This document shows positions 40,236-49,062 of a stretch of 64,000 nucleotides of DNA, in pieces; position 1 is the stretch's first letter; each line of letters starts with the position of its first letter. A program made the position numbers and the translations under genes. The notes beneath the pieces were generated by a model. The model saw only the letters and a program-made list of their open reading frames with translations, was not told the DNA's origin and made no database searches. Origin of the DNA: Cedecea davisae DSM 4568. Lineage in GTDB: Bacteria > Pseudomonadota > Gammaproteobacteria > Enterobacterales > Enterobacteriaceae. Where the stretch lies: positions 1,898,693 through 1,962,692 of the forward strand of contig NZ_KE161030.1 in assembly GCF_000412335.2 (NCBI RefSeq), in the 5' to 3' direction.

Positions 40236-41138
40236 ATGAATATAGAACTGCGTCACCTGCGTTACTTTGTCGCCGTTGCGGAAGAACTGCATTTTGGCCG
40301 CGCTGCGGCAAGGCTGCGCATCTCCCAGCCGCCGCTCAGTCAGCAGATCCAGACCCTTGAACAGCAAGTTGGCGCCCGACTGCTGGCGCGAACCAACCGC
40401 AGCGTGAATCTGACCGCCGCCGGGCAGCAGTTCCTCAACGATGCACGCCTTATCCTTAGCCAGGTGGACGCAGCAGCAGCACGCGCCGCGCGTTTGCATC
40501 AGGGCGAAACCGGCGAGCTGCGCATCGGTTTTACTTCGTCCGCGCCGTTTATCAAAGCCGTCTCGGACAGCCTGTCCGCCTTTCGCCGCCGTTACCCGGA
40601 TGTGCATATTCAAATGCGGGAAGTGAATACCCGGGAGCAGATTGCTCCGCTTAACGACGGCGAGCTGGAGCTGGGGCTGATGCGCAACACCAAACTGCCG
40701 GAGACGCTGGACTGGACGCTGATCCTGCGTGAGCCGCTGCTGGCGATGGTACACCGGGAGCATCCGCTGGCCTGCGCCAGTTCGGTTTCCCTTAAGCAGC
40801 TTGCCAAAGAGCCTTTTGTTTTTTTCGACCCACACGTTGGCACCGGGCTGTACGACGACATAGTCGGCTTGCTGCACCGCAACGATATCGTGCCTTACAT
40901 TACCCAGGAGGTGGGCGAGGCGATGACGATTATCGGCCTGGTGTCGGCCGGGCTGGGCGTTTCTATTCTCCCCGCGTCGTTCCAGCGCATTCGGCTAAGC
41001 GATGTTGTGTGGTTACCCATAGAAGAGCAGGAAGCGCAGTCGGAACTGTGGCTGGTTTGGCCGAAGCATCGGGAACTTTCTGCGGCGGCAAAGCGCATCT
41101 CGGCGCTGTTAACCGAGGCCTCATCCGCGCTAAAATAG
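40236..41138 (+). CDS. ynfL: LysR-family regulator YnfL
   Basis: A 300-residue LysR regulator. The HTH is at about residues 18-42 (HFGRAAARLRISQPPLSQQI), and the effector domain follows. It is divergent from ynfM, which it probably regulates, and precedes mlc as in E. coli. Gene identity rests on order and family. Confidence 0.85.
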   Translation: MNIELRHLRYFVAVAEELHFGRAAARLRISQPPLSQQIQTLEQQVGARLLARTNRSVNLTAAGQQFLNDARLILSQVDAAAARAARLHQGETGELRIGFTSSAPFIKAVSDSLSAFRRRYPDVHIQMREVNTREQIAPLNDGELELGLMRNTKLPETLDWTLILREPLLAMVHREHPLACASSVSLKQLAKEPFVFFDPHVGTGLYDDIVGLLHRNDIVPYITQEVGEAMTIIGLVSAGLGVSILPASFQRIRLSDVVWLPIEEQEAQSELWLVWPKHRELSAAAKRISALLTEASSALK

Positions 41139-41263
41139 CCGCAAAATGGCGGGATTATGTGCGGTAAATCACAACCCTAAGTAAATATTTGACTACCCCG
41201 CTTCAAGTGTTTAACCATAGCCTAAAAGTTTATTTCGAAGCGCGAAAATAAAGGGAGTACCAC

Positions 41264-42481
41264 GTGGTTGCTGATAGTCAGCCGGGCCATATCGATCAGA
41301 TTAAACAGACCAATGCCGGTGTTGTTTATCGTTTGATTGATACCCACGGTCCGGTGTCGCGAATCGATCTTTCCCGCCTGGCGCAGCTGGCACCGGCCAG
41401 TATCACCAAAATTGTGCGGGAGATGCTTGAAGCTCACCTGGTACAGGAAACCGAAATTCAGGACCCGGGCAGCCGTGGCCGCCCGGCCGTGGGGCTGATG
41501 CTGGAAACCGAAGCCTGGCACTATCTTTCATTGCGTCTGAGTCGGGGCGAAATCTCCCTGGGCCTGCGCGACCTCAGCAGCAAGCTGGTGGTTGAAGATA
41601 CCGTTGCCCTGCCGATAGAAGATCCTCAGCCTCTGCTGGACCGCATCGTTTTTCAGGTCGATCAGTTCTTTATTCGCCACCAGGAAAAGCTGGAGCGCCT
41701 AACCGCCATCGCCATTACGCTGCCGGGCATCATTGATACCGTGCGCGGCATTATTCACCGCATGCCGTTTTATGACATCTGCGATATGCCGCTCGGCGAA
41801 GCGCTGGAAACCCATACCGGGGTGCCGGTGTTTATCCAGCACGACATCAGCGCCTGGACCATGGCCGAAGGGCTGTTTGGCGCGTCGCAGGGGGCGCGAG
41901 ACGTCATTCAGGTTGTTATCGACCATAACGTCGGGGCGGGCGTAATAACCGACGGTCGCCTGCTGCACGCGGGCAGCAGCAGCCTGGTCGAAATCGGCCA
42001 CACTCAGGTTGACCCGTACGGCAAGCGCTGTTATTGCGGCAACCACGGCTGCCTGGAAACCATCGCCAGCGTCGAGAGCGTTCTGGAGCTGGCGCAGCAG
42101 CGTATGAGCCAGTCTATGGGGTCGATGCTGCACGGCCAGCCGCTGAGCGTGGAATCCCTGTGCGACGCGGCGATTGGCGGCGACCTGCTGGCAAAAGACA
42201 TTATTATCGGCGTCGGGCAGAACGTAGGCCGTATTCTGGCCATTATGGTTAACCTGTTTAATCCGCAAAAGATCCTTATCGGTTCGCCGCTTAACCGCGC
42301 CGCCGCTATTCTCCACCCGGCGATTACCGACTGCATTCGCCAGCAGGCTTTACCCGCCTACAGCAGCCATACGGTAGTTGAAAGTACCCAGTTTAATAAT
42401 CGGGGTACGATGGCCGGTGCGGCGCTGGTAAAAGACGCAATGTATAACGGCTCTTTATTAATTCGCCTGTTGCAGGGCTGA
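41264..42481 (+). CDS. mlc: ROK-family glucose regulator Mlc
   Basis: A 405-residue repressor of PTS and sugar-use genes, controlled by binding to membrane EIICB-Glc. The HTH is at about residues 32-55 (RIDLSRLAQLAPASITKIV). The zinc site is seen in CYCGNHGCLE, and ROK signatures follow (DHNVGAGVITDGRLLHAGSSSLVEIGHT in its key residues). The start codon is GTG at 41264, as in E. coli. The protein closely follows the E. coli sequence as recalled. Confidence 0.97.
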   Translation: MVADSQPGHIDQIKQTNAGVVYRLIDTHGPVSRIDLSRLAQLAPASITKIVREMLEAHLVQETEIQDPGSRGRPAVGLMLETEAWHYLSLRLSRGEISLGLRDLSSKLVVEDTVALPIEDPQPLLDRIVFQVDQFFIRHQEKLERLTAIAITLPGIIDTVRGIIHRMPFYDICDMPLGEALETHTGVPVFIQHDISAWTMAEGLFGASQGARDVIQVVIDHNVGAGVITDGRLLHAGSSSLVEIGHTQVDPYGKRCYCGNHGCLETIASVESVLELAQQRMSQSMGSMLHGQPLSVESLCDAAIGGDLLAKDIIIGVGQNVGRILAIMVNLFNPQKILIGSPLNRAAAILHPAITDCIRQQALPAYSSHTVVESTQFNNRGTMAGAALVKDAMYNGSLLIRLLQG

Positions 42482-42606
42482 TTCCACGCCCTGATTCACC
42501 AAATATTGCGCTATCTCAATCTGGCCGCAGCGCCATTCTTTTAGACTTTCCCGGTTCAATTTTTCTTTTTTGTTTTTATTGCAAGCGTTACCTCCGGGAG
42601 AGATTC

Positions 42607-43302
42607 ATGCTTAAGCGTTTCTTTATAACGGGTACCGATACCGCCGTGGGGAAGACGGTGGTTTCAAGAGCCTTGCTGCAGGCGCTGGCCGCCAGCGGTA
42701 AAAGCGTTGTCGGCTATAAGCCGGTGGCGAAGGGTAGTAAAGAGACGCCAGAAGGACTGCGCAACAAGGATGCGCTGGTATTACAAAGCGTCTCAACGGT
42801 TAAACTGCCCTACGAAGCTATCAATCCTATCGCGCTGAGCGAGGAAGAGAGCAGCATTAGCCACAATAGTCCGGTGAACTACTCTTTGCTCTCCAGCGGC
42901 CTGGCGCGCCTGAGCAGCCAGATGGATCATGTCGTGGTTGAAGGCACGGGCGGCTGGCGTAGCCTGATGAACGATCTGCGCCCGCTCTCCGACTGGGTGG
43001 TGCAGGAGCAACTGCCGGTGCTGATGGTGGTGGGGATCCAGGAAGGCTGTATCAACCATGCGCTGCTTACGGCGCAGGCCATTGCCAACGACGGGCTGCC
43101 GTTTATTGGCTGGGTCGCCAACCGCATCAACCCAGGGCTGGCGCACTACGCGGAAATTATCGAAGTGCTGAGCAAGAAACTGCCGGGGCCAATGATTGGC
43201 GAGCTGCCGTATCTGCCCCGCGCCGAACAGCGCGACCTCGGGCCGTACATCAACTTACCCCGGCTGCGCAGCGCTCTGTCGGTAGACAGACTGCGGGCGT
43301 AG
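42607..43302 (+). CDS. bioD2: Dethiobiotin synthetase paralogue BioD2/YnfK
   Basis: A 231-residue dethiobiotin synthetase-like enzyme, ATP-dependent. It has the P-loop [16 protein letters not shown] and the [13 protein letters not shown] motif. It is the second copy (ynfK) next to mlc, not the biotin-operon bioD. A CCGGGAG-like site lies before ATG 42607. Its end overlaps the convergent clcB gene by 48 bp. Confidence 0.95.
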   Translation: MLKRFFITGTDTAVGKTVVSRALLQALAASGKSVVGYKPVAKGSKETPEGLRNKDALVLQSVSTVKLPYEAINPIALSEEESSISHNSPVNYSLLSSGLARLSSQMDHVVVEGTGGWRSLMNDLRPLSDWVVQEQLPVLMVVGIQEGCINHALLTAQAIANDGLPFIGWVANRINPGLAHYAEIIEVLSKKLPGPMIGELPYLPRAEQRDLGPYINLPRLRSALSVDRLRA

Positions 43303-44550
43303 CCAGCGCGACAGCGTAGAGGCTATAACGCAGGTCAGAAGCAGGCCGGGGAGCAGGGTAAACTCTCCGGTCATTTCACAAATCATCAGCGTCGCCATAA
43401 TGGGCGCATGGGTGGTCGCCGCAAGCAGCGAGGCCATACCCGTCAGCCCCAGCAGAATCGCCACCGGTTCGCCGCCTCCGCCCCACATTCCACAAATTTG
43501 ACCAAACAGCATGCCCAGCGCTGCGCCGATAAATAGCGTTGGCGTAAACACGCCGCCCGGCGCGCCTGAGCCGCTGCTCGCCATCACCGCCAGTAATTTG
43601 CACAGCAGAACCCCGGCAACAAACAGCAGCGCGGGCGGGCTGGAGAGAAATGATTGCACCACGCTGTAGCCGTTACCCCACGCGGTGGGCGTTATCAGCG
43701 AAAGCAGGCCGACAATCAGCCCGCCCAGCGCCAGCTGCAACGGTGGCGACAGGTGCAGCCCGCGAAACAGCACGCTGCTTTTCATCAGCAGCCACAGCAT
43801 CAGCGGGCCAACTACACCTGCCGTTAAGCCCAGCAGCGCCATCAGCCCATACTGGGAAGGCAGAGGCGGCGCGAGAAGGGTGACGATATACAGCGGAGCC
43901 TGGCCGCCGTTCAATAAATGGGTCATCAGCAGCGCGCTAACGGCGGCGATAACCACCGGCCCAAGCGAAGCAAGCATCAGCGAGCCAAATAGAATCTCCG
44001 CGATAAACAGGCTGCCCGCCAGCGGCGCGTGGTAGGCGCTGGCCATCCCGGCGGCGGCACCGCAGGCGACCCACAGTTTCCACTCTTTGTCTGGCGTAAA
44101 TCGCTGGGCAAAGAGCGAGGCAAATACGGTAGCCAGCAGGATCATTGCCCCTTCGCGGCCGATGGCGCTGCCGCTGGCGACCACAATAAGCGAAGCGCCG
44201 GACTTTACCAGGCTTGAAGGGACGTCGAGCCGCCCGTCGCCGGTTTCGATGGCTTCCATGTAATCGGTGGGGGCAGAAGGGCGCTGGCGGGTGGCCCGCT
44301 GCCAGCCCCATAACAGCAGTCCCGCGAGCAGGCCGCCAACGGCCGGCGTCATCACGCGTCGCCAGGGTTCAAGCGAAGCCGCAGCCGCGACCAGGCTGCC
44401 GCCGTGGTCGCCAAGAAACGCATTCTCAAGCAGATACATTGCCTGGCGAAACAGCCAGACAACCAGCGCGGAGGCAAGGCCAATGAAGACCGCAATCACC
44501 AGTCGGCGCAGCATCTCCCTGATGTCGGGGAAAGCATGTAAACGGTGCAT
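43255..44550 (-). CDS. clcB: Chloride channel/antiporter ClcB
   Basis: A 431-residue CLC-family protein with the selectivity segment [11 protein letters not shown] and the C-terminal [21 protein letters not shown] proteins in E. coli help survive extreme acid. No regulatory CBS domains are present. Slightly longer than the 418 residues of E. coli ClcB, mainly in the N-terminal half. Its tail overlaps bioD2. Confidence 0.95.
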   Translation of the reverse strand: MHRLHAFPDIREMLRRLVIAVFIGLASALVVWLFRQAMYLLENAFLGDHGGSLVAAAASLEPWRRVMTPAVGGLLAGLLLWGWQRATRQRPSAPTDYMEAIETGDGRLDVPSSLVKSGASLIVVASGSAIGREGAMILLATVFASLFAQRFTPDKEWKLWVACGAAAGMASAYHAPLAGSLFIAEILFGSLMLASLGPVVIAAVSALLMTHLLNGGQAPLYIVTLLAPPLPSQYGLMALLGLTAGVVGPLMLWLLMKSSVLFRGLHLSPPLQLALGGLIVGLLSLITPTAWGNGYSVVQSFLSSPPALLFVAGVLLCKLLAVMASSGSGAPGGVFTPTLFIGAALGMLFGQICGMWGGGGEPVAILLGLTGMASLLAATTHAPIMATLMICEMTGEFTLLPGLLLTCVIASTLSRWLRPQSVYRQSAAQPG

Positions 44551-44647
44551 AATGGATAACGTAGCGGGGGAATGGCGCTATTGTGGGGCAGAAAGAAGAG
44601 AAGCTCAAAAGAAAATGCGCCGCCGCTGGGGCAGCGCATCAGGTTGA

Positions 44648-45793
44648 TTAACTTTGGTGAATATTCAGCACCCGGCGGGTACGGCCCGAGCTGAGATAGT
44701 CGGCAATATAATCCTGCGAAATTTCTCCGCTGTAGCGCCCGTCCTCATCGGTAATCGGCATCCAGACCATATTGTGCTCGTAGAGTTTCGACAGCACGAT
44801 GCGCAGGTTTTCTTCAGCCCGGCCGGTCACGCGGAACGGGTGGAGCAGTTCAGAACAGGTTCCCGTTGCGCCGCGCGCTTCGCGGCGCTTAACGAAGCCC
44901 AGCGGTTTACCATCGCCGTCTACCACGGTAATAGAGCGCATGTCGTTATCATCCATGGTGGCAAAGGCTTCCGGCAGCGGCGTGGACTCGCGGGCGGTAA
45001 TGGTCGGCTGCTGGTCGGTTACGTCCCCGGCCTGCACCAGCAGCAGGCGCTTCAGCGTGCGGTCCTGGCCCACGAACGAGCCTACAAAATCATTAGCCGG
45101 TTTTGCCAGCAGCTCGTCCGGGCTGGCGCACTGCACGATTTTGCCCTGTCTGAACACCGCGATGCGGTCGCCCAGCTTCAGCGCTTCGTCAATGTCGTGG
45201 CTCACCAGCATCACGGTTTTTTTCAGCTGGCGCTGCATGTCGAGAAACTCGTTCTGGATTGTCTCGCGGTTAATCGGGTCGACCGCGCCGAACGGCTCAT
45301 CCATCAGCAGCACCGGAGGATCTGCCGCCAGGGCGCGAATAACCCCGATGCGCTGCTGCTGCCCGCCGGACATCTCGCGCGGGTAGCGGTTAAGGAAGCG
45401 ATTAGGATCGAGGGCCACCATGCTCATTAACTCGCTGGCGCGCTCTTTACAGCGGGCTTTATCCCAGCCCAGCATGCGCGGCACCACGGTAATGTTCTCT
45501 TCGATGGTCATGTTCGGGAACAGGCCAATCTGCTGGATAACGTAGCCGATATTGCGGCGCAGGGTAACGGTATCCAGATCGTTAGTGTCCTGCCCGTTAA
45601 TCAAAATTTTGCCGCCGGTTGGCTTAATCAGGCGGTTAATCATCTTCAGCGTGGTGGTTTTGCCGCAGCCGGAAGGGCCAAGCAGAACGCACATTTCCCC
45701 CTCGGGGACGTTGAGGCTGACGTTATCCACGGCGTTAAAAGTCTGGCCGTTTTTCTGCACAAATTGTCTGGTGAGATTTTCAAGTTTTATCAT
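44648..45793 (-). CDS. osmV: Osmoprotectant ABC transporter ATPase, OsmV
   Basis: A 381-residue ABC ATPase of the glycine-betaine type. Walker A GPSGCGKTTT, signature SGGQQQR and Walker B LLMDEPFGAVD are present, followed by a C-terminal pair of CBS-type domains (residues ~240-370) that sense ionic strength in this family. It energises the two permeases next door. The four-gene layout between clcB and dmsD is that of the Salmonella osmU locus. Confidence 0.9.
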   Translation of the reverse strand: MIKLENLTRQFVQKNGQTFNAVDNVSLNVPEGEMCVLLGPSGCGKTTTLKMINRLIKPTGGKILINGQDTNDLDTVTLRRNIGYVIQQIGLFPNMTIEENITVVPRMLGWDKARCKERASELMSMVALDPNRFLNRYPREMSGGQQQRIGVIRALAADPPVLLMDEPFGAVDPINRETIQNEFLDMQRQLKKTVMLVSHDIDEALKLGDRIAVFRQGKIVQCASPDELLAKPANDFVGSFVGQDRTLKRLLLVQAGDVTDQQPTITARESTPLPEAFATMDDNDMRSITVVDGDGKPLGFVKRREARGATGTCSELLHPFRVTGRAEENLRIVLSKLYEHNMVWMPITDEDGRYSGEISQDYIADYLSSGRTRRVLNIHQS

Positions 45794-45829
45794 TATTTAC
45801 TCTCTTTTAAAGACGAATTTAATGGCCGG

Positions 45830-46468
45830 TTACCACTTGGTAAAATGCATTTGCAGGCGATGCAGCAGCCAGTCAAGCACGATGGCGAGCAGGCAAATCA
45901 TTACCGCTCCGGCAATCAGCATGCGGATGTCGCTCCCGCTGATGCCGTTCAGCAACAGCAGGCCCAGCCCGCCCGCGCCGATGACGGCGGCAATCGCCAT
46001 CACGCCAATGTTCATCACCACTGCGGTACGGATACCGCCAAAAATCACCGGCAGCGCCATCGGGATTTCTACCCAGCGTAAACGCTGCCAGAAGGTCATG
46101 CCGATGCCGCGACCGGCTTCGCGCAGACCCGGCGGCAGGCTGTCCAGCGCGGTATGGGTGTTGCGAACAATCGGCAGCAGCGAGTAGAGAAAGACGGCCG
46201 TAACGGCAGGCACCACGCCAATTCCCTGACCGATCAGCGAAAACAGCGGGATCATCAGGCCGAACAGGGCGATAGACGGAATGGTCAGCACGATAGTGGC
46301 GACGCCGAGCACCGGCGTTGCCAGCCATTTATGGCGCACAATCAGAATACCGAGCGGGACGCCAATCACGATGGCCAGCCCGACGGCGATAAGCACCAGC
46401 CACAGGTGATGCAGAGTCAGGGAGCCAATATAGCCCGCGTTATCAATCATATAATGCAGAGTTTCCAC
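45830..46468 (-). CDS. osmW: Osmoprotectant ABC permease, OsmW
   Basis: A 212-residue inner-membrane permease of the OpuBB/YehW type with about five or six helices and the EAA-like loop LPPGLREAGRGIGMTFWQRLRWVEIPMALPVIFGG in its conserved residues. It lies 10 bp before the binding protein gene's stop in the transcript order and 36 bp before osmV. Confidence 0.9.
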   Translation of the reverse strand: METLHYMIDNAGYIGSLTLHHLWLVLIAVGLAIVIGVPLGILIVRHKWLATPVLGVATIVLTIPSIALFGLMIPLFSLIGQGIGVVPAVTAVFLYSLLPIVRNTHTALDSLPPGLREAGRGIGMTFWQRLRWVEIPMALPVIFGGIRTAVVMNIGVMAIAAVIGAGGLGLLLLNGISGSDIRMLIAGAVMICLLAIVLDWLLHRLQMHFTKW

Positions 46469-46477
46469 GATACCTCC

Positions 46478-47383
46478 TCAGAGCAAGCCTTTCTGCTGCA
46501 GGAATTCACGCGCTACCTGCTGCGGGGTTTCATGGTCGATATCAACTTTGGCGTTCAGGGTTGTTATCACGTCGTTATTCAGCAGGGACGAAAGGGTATC
46601 GAGCGCTTCCTCAAGACCTGTATTCGCATCCAGCACATCTTTACGCACCACCGGCGTGACAGCGTAACTTGGGAAGAAACCTTTATCGTCCACCAGCGCC
46701 TTCAGGTCGAAGCCTTTCATGCGCCCGTCGGTGGTGTAAATCAGGCCGGCATCGACAAAGCCGTCGCGGATGGCGTTATACACAAGGCCGGGGTCCATCT
46801 GGCGAATCTGCGGGCGGTCCAGCGGCATGTTATACACCTGCTGGAGCGGCTTCAGGCCGTCACTGCGCCCGGCAAATTCCAGATCCAGGCCGAGCATCCA
46901 GTTATGTTTCGGGTCGGTCTGGCGAATATGCTCCACCCGCTCCACCAGCTGAGACATCGTGGTAATGCCTTCTTTCTCAGCGCGTTCACGCTTCATGGCA
47001 AAGGCGTAGGTGTTGTTCATTTCCGCAGGCTTGAGCCAGACGAGGCCAAGTTTGGCATCCAGCTTTTTAACCGTGTTATACGACTCTTCCGGCGACATTC
47101 TTTTGTTGATGTGATTGAAGATAATCAGCGAAGTCCCGGTGTATTCCCATGTCATATCAATCTGTTTATTGATCATCGCGTTGCGGGAAATAACCGTGGC
47201 GATATTGGTTTGCGGCGTAACCTGGAACCCTTTTTTCGCCAGATACTGCGTGGTCATGGCAGAGAGAATATGTTGCTCGGTAAAGCTCTTGGTCGCCAGC
47301 ACCAGCGGGGCAGCCTGCGCCTGGGCGGTAAGAAGTGCCGTGGCGGTGAGGGCCGCCGTCAGCAGTCGGGAAAGCATCTTCAT
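46478..47383 (-). CDS. osmX: Osmoprotectant-binding protein, OsmX
   Basis: A 301-residue periplasmic substrate-binding protein with a signal peptide (about residues 1-24, ending AQAA) of the OpuAC/YehZ family. Conserved features include [12 protein letters not shown] near the N terminus and [12 protein letters not shown]. The ligand is probably glycine betaine or choline-O-sulphate type compounds, by analogy with OsmU. It stands between the two permease genes. Confidence 0.9.
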   Translation of the reverse strand: MKMLSRLLTAALTATALLTAQAQAAPLVLATKSFTEQHILSAMTTQYLAKKGFQVTPQTNIATVISRNAMINKQIDMTWEYTGTSLIIFNHINKRMSPEESYNTVKKLDAKLGLVWLKPAEMNNTYAFAMKRERAEKEGITTMSQLVERVEHIRQTDPKHNWMLGLDLEFAGRSDGLKPLQQVYNMPLDRPQIRQMDPGLVYNAIRDGFVDAGLIYTTDGRMKGFDLKALVDDKGFFPSYAVTPVVRKDVLDANTGLEEALDTLSSLLNNDVITTLNAKVDIDHETPQQVAREFLQQKGLL

Positions 47384-47404
47384 GAACGCTCCTTATTGTT
47401 GTTA

Positions 47405-48118
47405 TTAAGCGGCGTGGGGGCTGAGCACCCGGCCAAGGCCCGCGAGAGCAAGATCCAGTATCAGCGCAAACAGCGCGGTAGCCACCGCCCCGAGGATCAG
47501 CGTCGGGAAGTCGTTAAGGTAAATACCCGGGAAAATCAGTTCGCCGTAGCTGCTGGCACCGATAAGAAACGCCAGCGGGGCCGTGCCTACGTTGATGGCG
47601 GTGGCGATGCGCACCCCGGAGAGCATAACCGGCAGCGCGTTGGGGATTTCAACCTGGCGCAGACGCTGTAATTTTGTCATGCCAATGCCGTTAGCCGCCT
47701 CGATAAGCGAAGGCGGCACGCTGCATAGCCCGGCGTAGGTGTTACGCACAATGGGCAGCAGGGAAGCGAGGAACAGAGCAATAATCGCCGGTTTATCGCC
47801 GATACCGATGACCACCATTGCCAGAGCCAGCACCGCCAGCGGCGGCAGCGTATTGCCGATATTAAATATCTGCATCACGTATTCCGCCCAGCGGCGGGCG
47901 GCAGGGCGGCTGAGTAAAATCCCGCTGGGAATACCAACCAGCAGCGCCAGCGCCATAGAGCTAAACACCAGAATTAAGTGCTGCTGCCCGAGGTAAACCA
48001 GGTCCACCTGACGGGCTTTTATTGTCTCAGGCCCGATACCCCAGACCAGCAGGCCGAGCACTACAACGAGCGCAAGGAGGCCGAGAAGGAACCTTGTTAA
48101 GAAGGATGCGTTTTGCAT
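47405..48118 (-). CDS. osmY: Osmoprotectant ABC permease, OsmY type
   Basis: A 237-residue permease with about six helices and the loop VPPSLIEAANGIGMTKLQRLRQVEIPNALP in its key residues. It is first in the operon, and the promoter should lie in the 312-bp gap after 48118. The name follows the OsmU locus of Salmonella and should not be confused with the unrelated periplasmic OsmY of E. coli. Confidence 0.85.
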   Translation of the reverse strand: MQNASFLTRFLLGLLALVVVLGLLVWGIGPETIKARQVDLVYLGQQHLILVFSSMALALLVGIPSGILLSRPAARRWAEYVMQIFNIGNTLPPLAVLALAMVVIGIGDKPAIIALFLASLLPIVRNTYAGLCSVPPSLIEAANGIGMTKLQRLRQVEIPNALPVMLSGVRIATAINVGTAPLAFLIGASSYGELIFPGIYLNDFPTLILGAVATALFALILDLALAGLGRVLSPHAA

Positions 48119-48430
48119 TGCAGTGTGTCTCCCTGTTGCACGCGTTATTGCCGCCGGAAGGACGGCCTGTTGTTATGCCTTGTGTCGGCAGGGTGTCTGG
48201 AGCTATAGCAACGCAGCGGGAAGGATTCCAGTTTAGCGGACCATTAAGTGGCTAATGGTTTAGGGGATAAAGTATTGCGCAGGCCTTATGGCTGTTGGGC
48301 TGGGAGGGGAAAGTAAAGATTTGTCTTAAAAATGTTAATGCGACGTGACGTTGTCACATATCAATTATCGCCGACGGGCGGGATCTTTCAGGAAACCGAA
48401 TGCCGTCGGCTCCCCGAAAGACCAGGATTC
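48119..48430. other. 312-bp gap between the osm operon and dmsD
   Basis: This should contain the promoter of the osm operon and the end of the dmsD transcript. I see a GTGAC-GTT-GTCAC dyad at 48345-48357 but no clear terminator or regulator site that I can name. No convincing gene is present. Confidence 0.5.
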
Positions 48431-49051
48431 TTAGAAGAACAGCTCCTTCTGCGCCACCGGCGTCAGCATGCCGCGCCGCCATCCGGCAAGGGTAATGTGC
48501 GCAAGCTGACCTAGCCCGCGATAGAAATCATTGGCGGCATGGTCGGTGAACAGGCTAAGGAAACGCTCTGACCACGGCAGCAGATGCCAGGCGAGCAGTT
48601 CGTCCAGCCGCTGAGATTGCTCCTCATCGGCGAGCCAGGCGGCCAGCATCAGCAGCGTACCAAAATGGTCTTCCGGCTCGTTCTGCTCGGTTTCCTGAAC
48701 AAACCCGTGCTCGCGCATCCACTGGCGTAAGGCCAGCATTGAGTCGCCAAAGAGCACGTTTTCTTTGTCCAGATAGACCGAACCCCACGGCGGAGCAGGC
48801 AGCGCGTACGGGCCGATAAACAGTCGCTGATACTCCGCATCAAGCCCCTCGTCCGCCAGGCCGGAAGCCATAAGCCGTGCGATATCAGGTAATTCAGCGG
48901 ACTGAATCGGCCACTCTGTAACCCACTCGGGTGATGCCAGCATAGCGATAAGCTCCGCGCATTCCGGGCTGCCCGGCGGCTGATAAAACAGGGCGCCGAG
49001 TACGCGACCGGTCAGGGCGATGGCGGGCAGGCGTTGTAAATCTGAAGACAT
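48431..49051 (-). CDS. dmsD: Twin-arginine leader-binding chaperone DmsD
   Basis: A 206-residue all-helical chaperone of the TorD/DmsD family that binds the Tat signal of DMSO-reductase-type enzymes. The family stretch YALPAPPWGSVYLDKE is present, matching the E. coli pattern. It follows the molybdoenzyme gene by 11 bp, so the two are cotranscribed. Confidence 0.95.
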   Translation of the reverse strand: MSSDLQRLPAIALTGRVLGALFYQPPGSPECAELIAMLASPEWVTEWPIQSAELPDIARLMASGLADEGLDAEYQRLFIGPYALPAPPWGSVYLDKENVLFGDSMLALRQWMREHGFVQETEQNEPEDHFGTLLMLAAWLADEEQSQRLDELLAWHLLPWSERFLSLFTDHAANDFYRGLGQLAHITLAGWRRGMLTPVAQKELFF

Positions 49052-49062
49052 TCTTTGCTTCC

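Noticed and set aside
37326..43302. Possibility that the carboxypeptidase-ynfM-ynfL-mlc-bioD2 stretch is a mobile insertion
   Set aside because: ynfM, ynfL, mlc and bioD2 keep the E. coli order; only the carboxypeptidase is extra, and no integrase, direct repeats or tRNA were seen.
48332..48514. Small plus-strand ORF upstream of dmsD end
   Set aside because: Mostly overlaps dmsD antisense and has no ribosome site.
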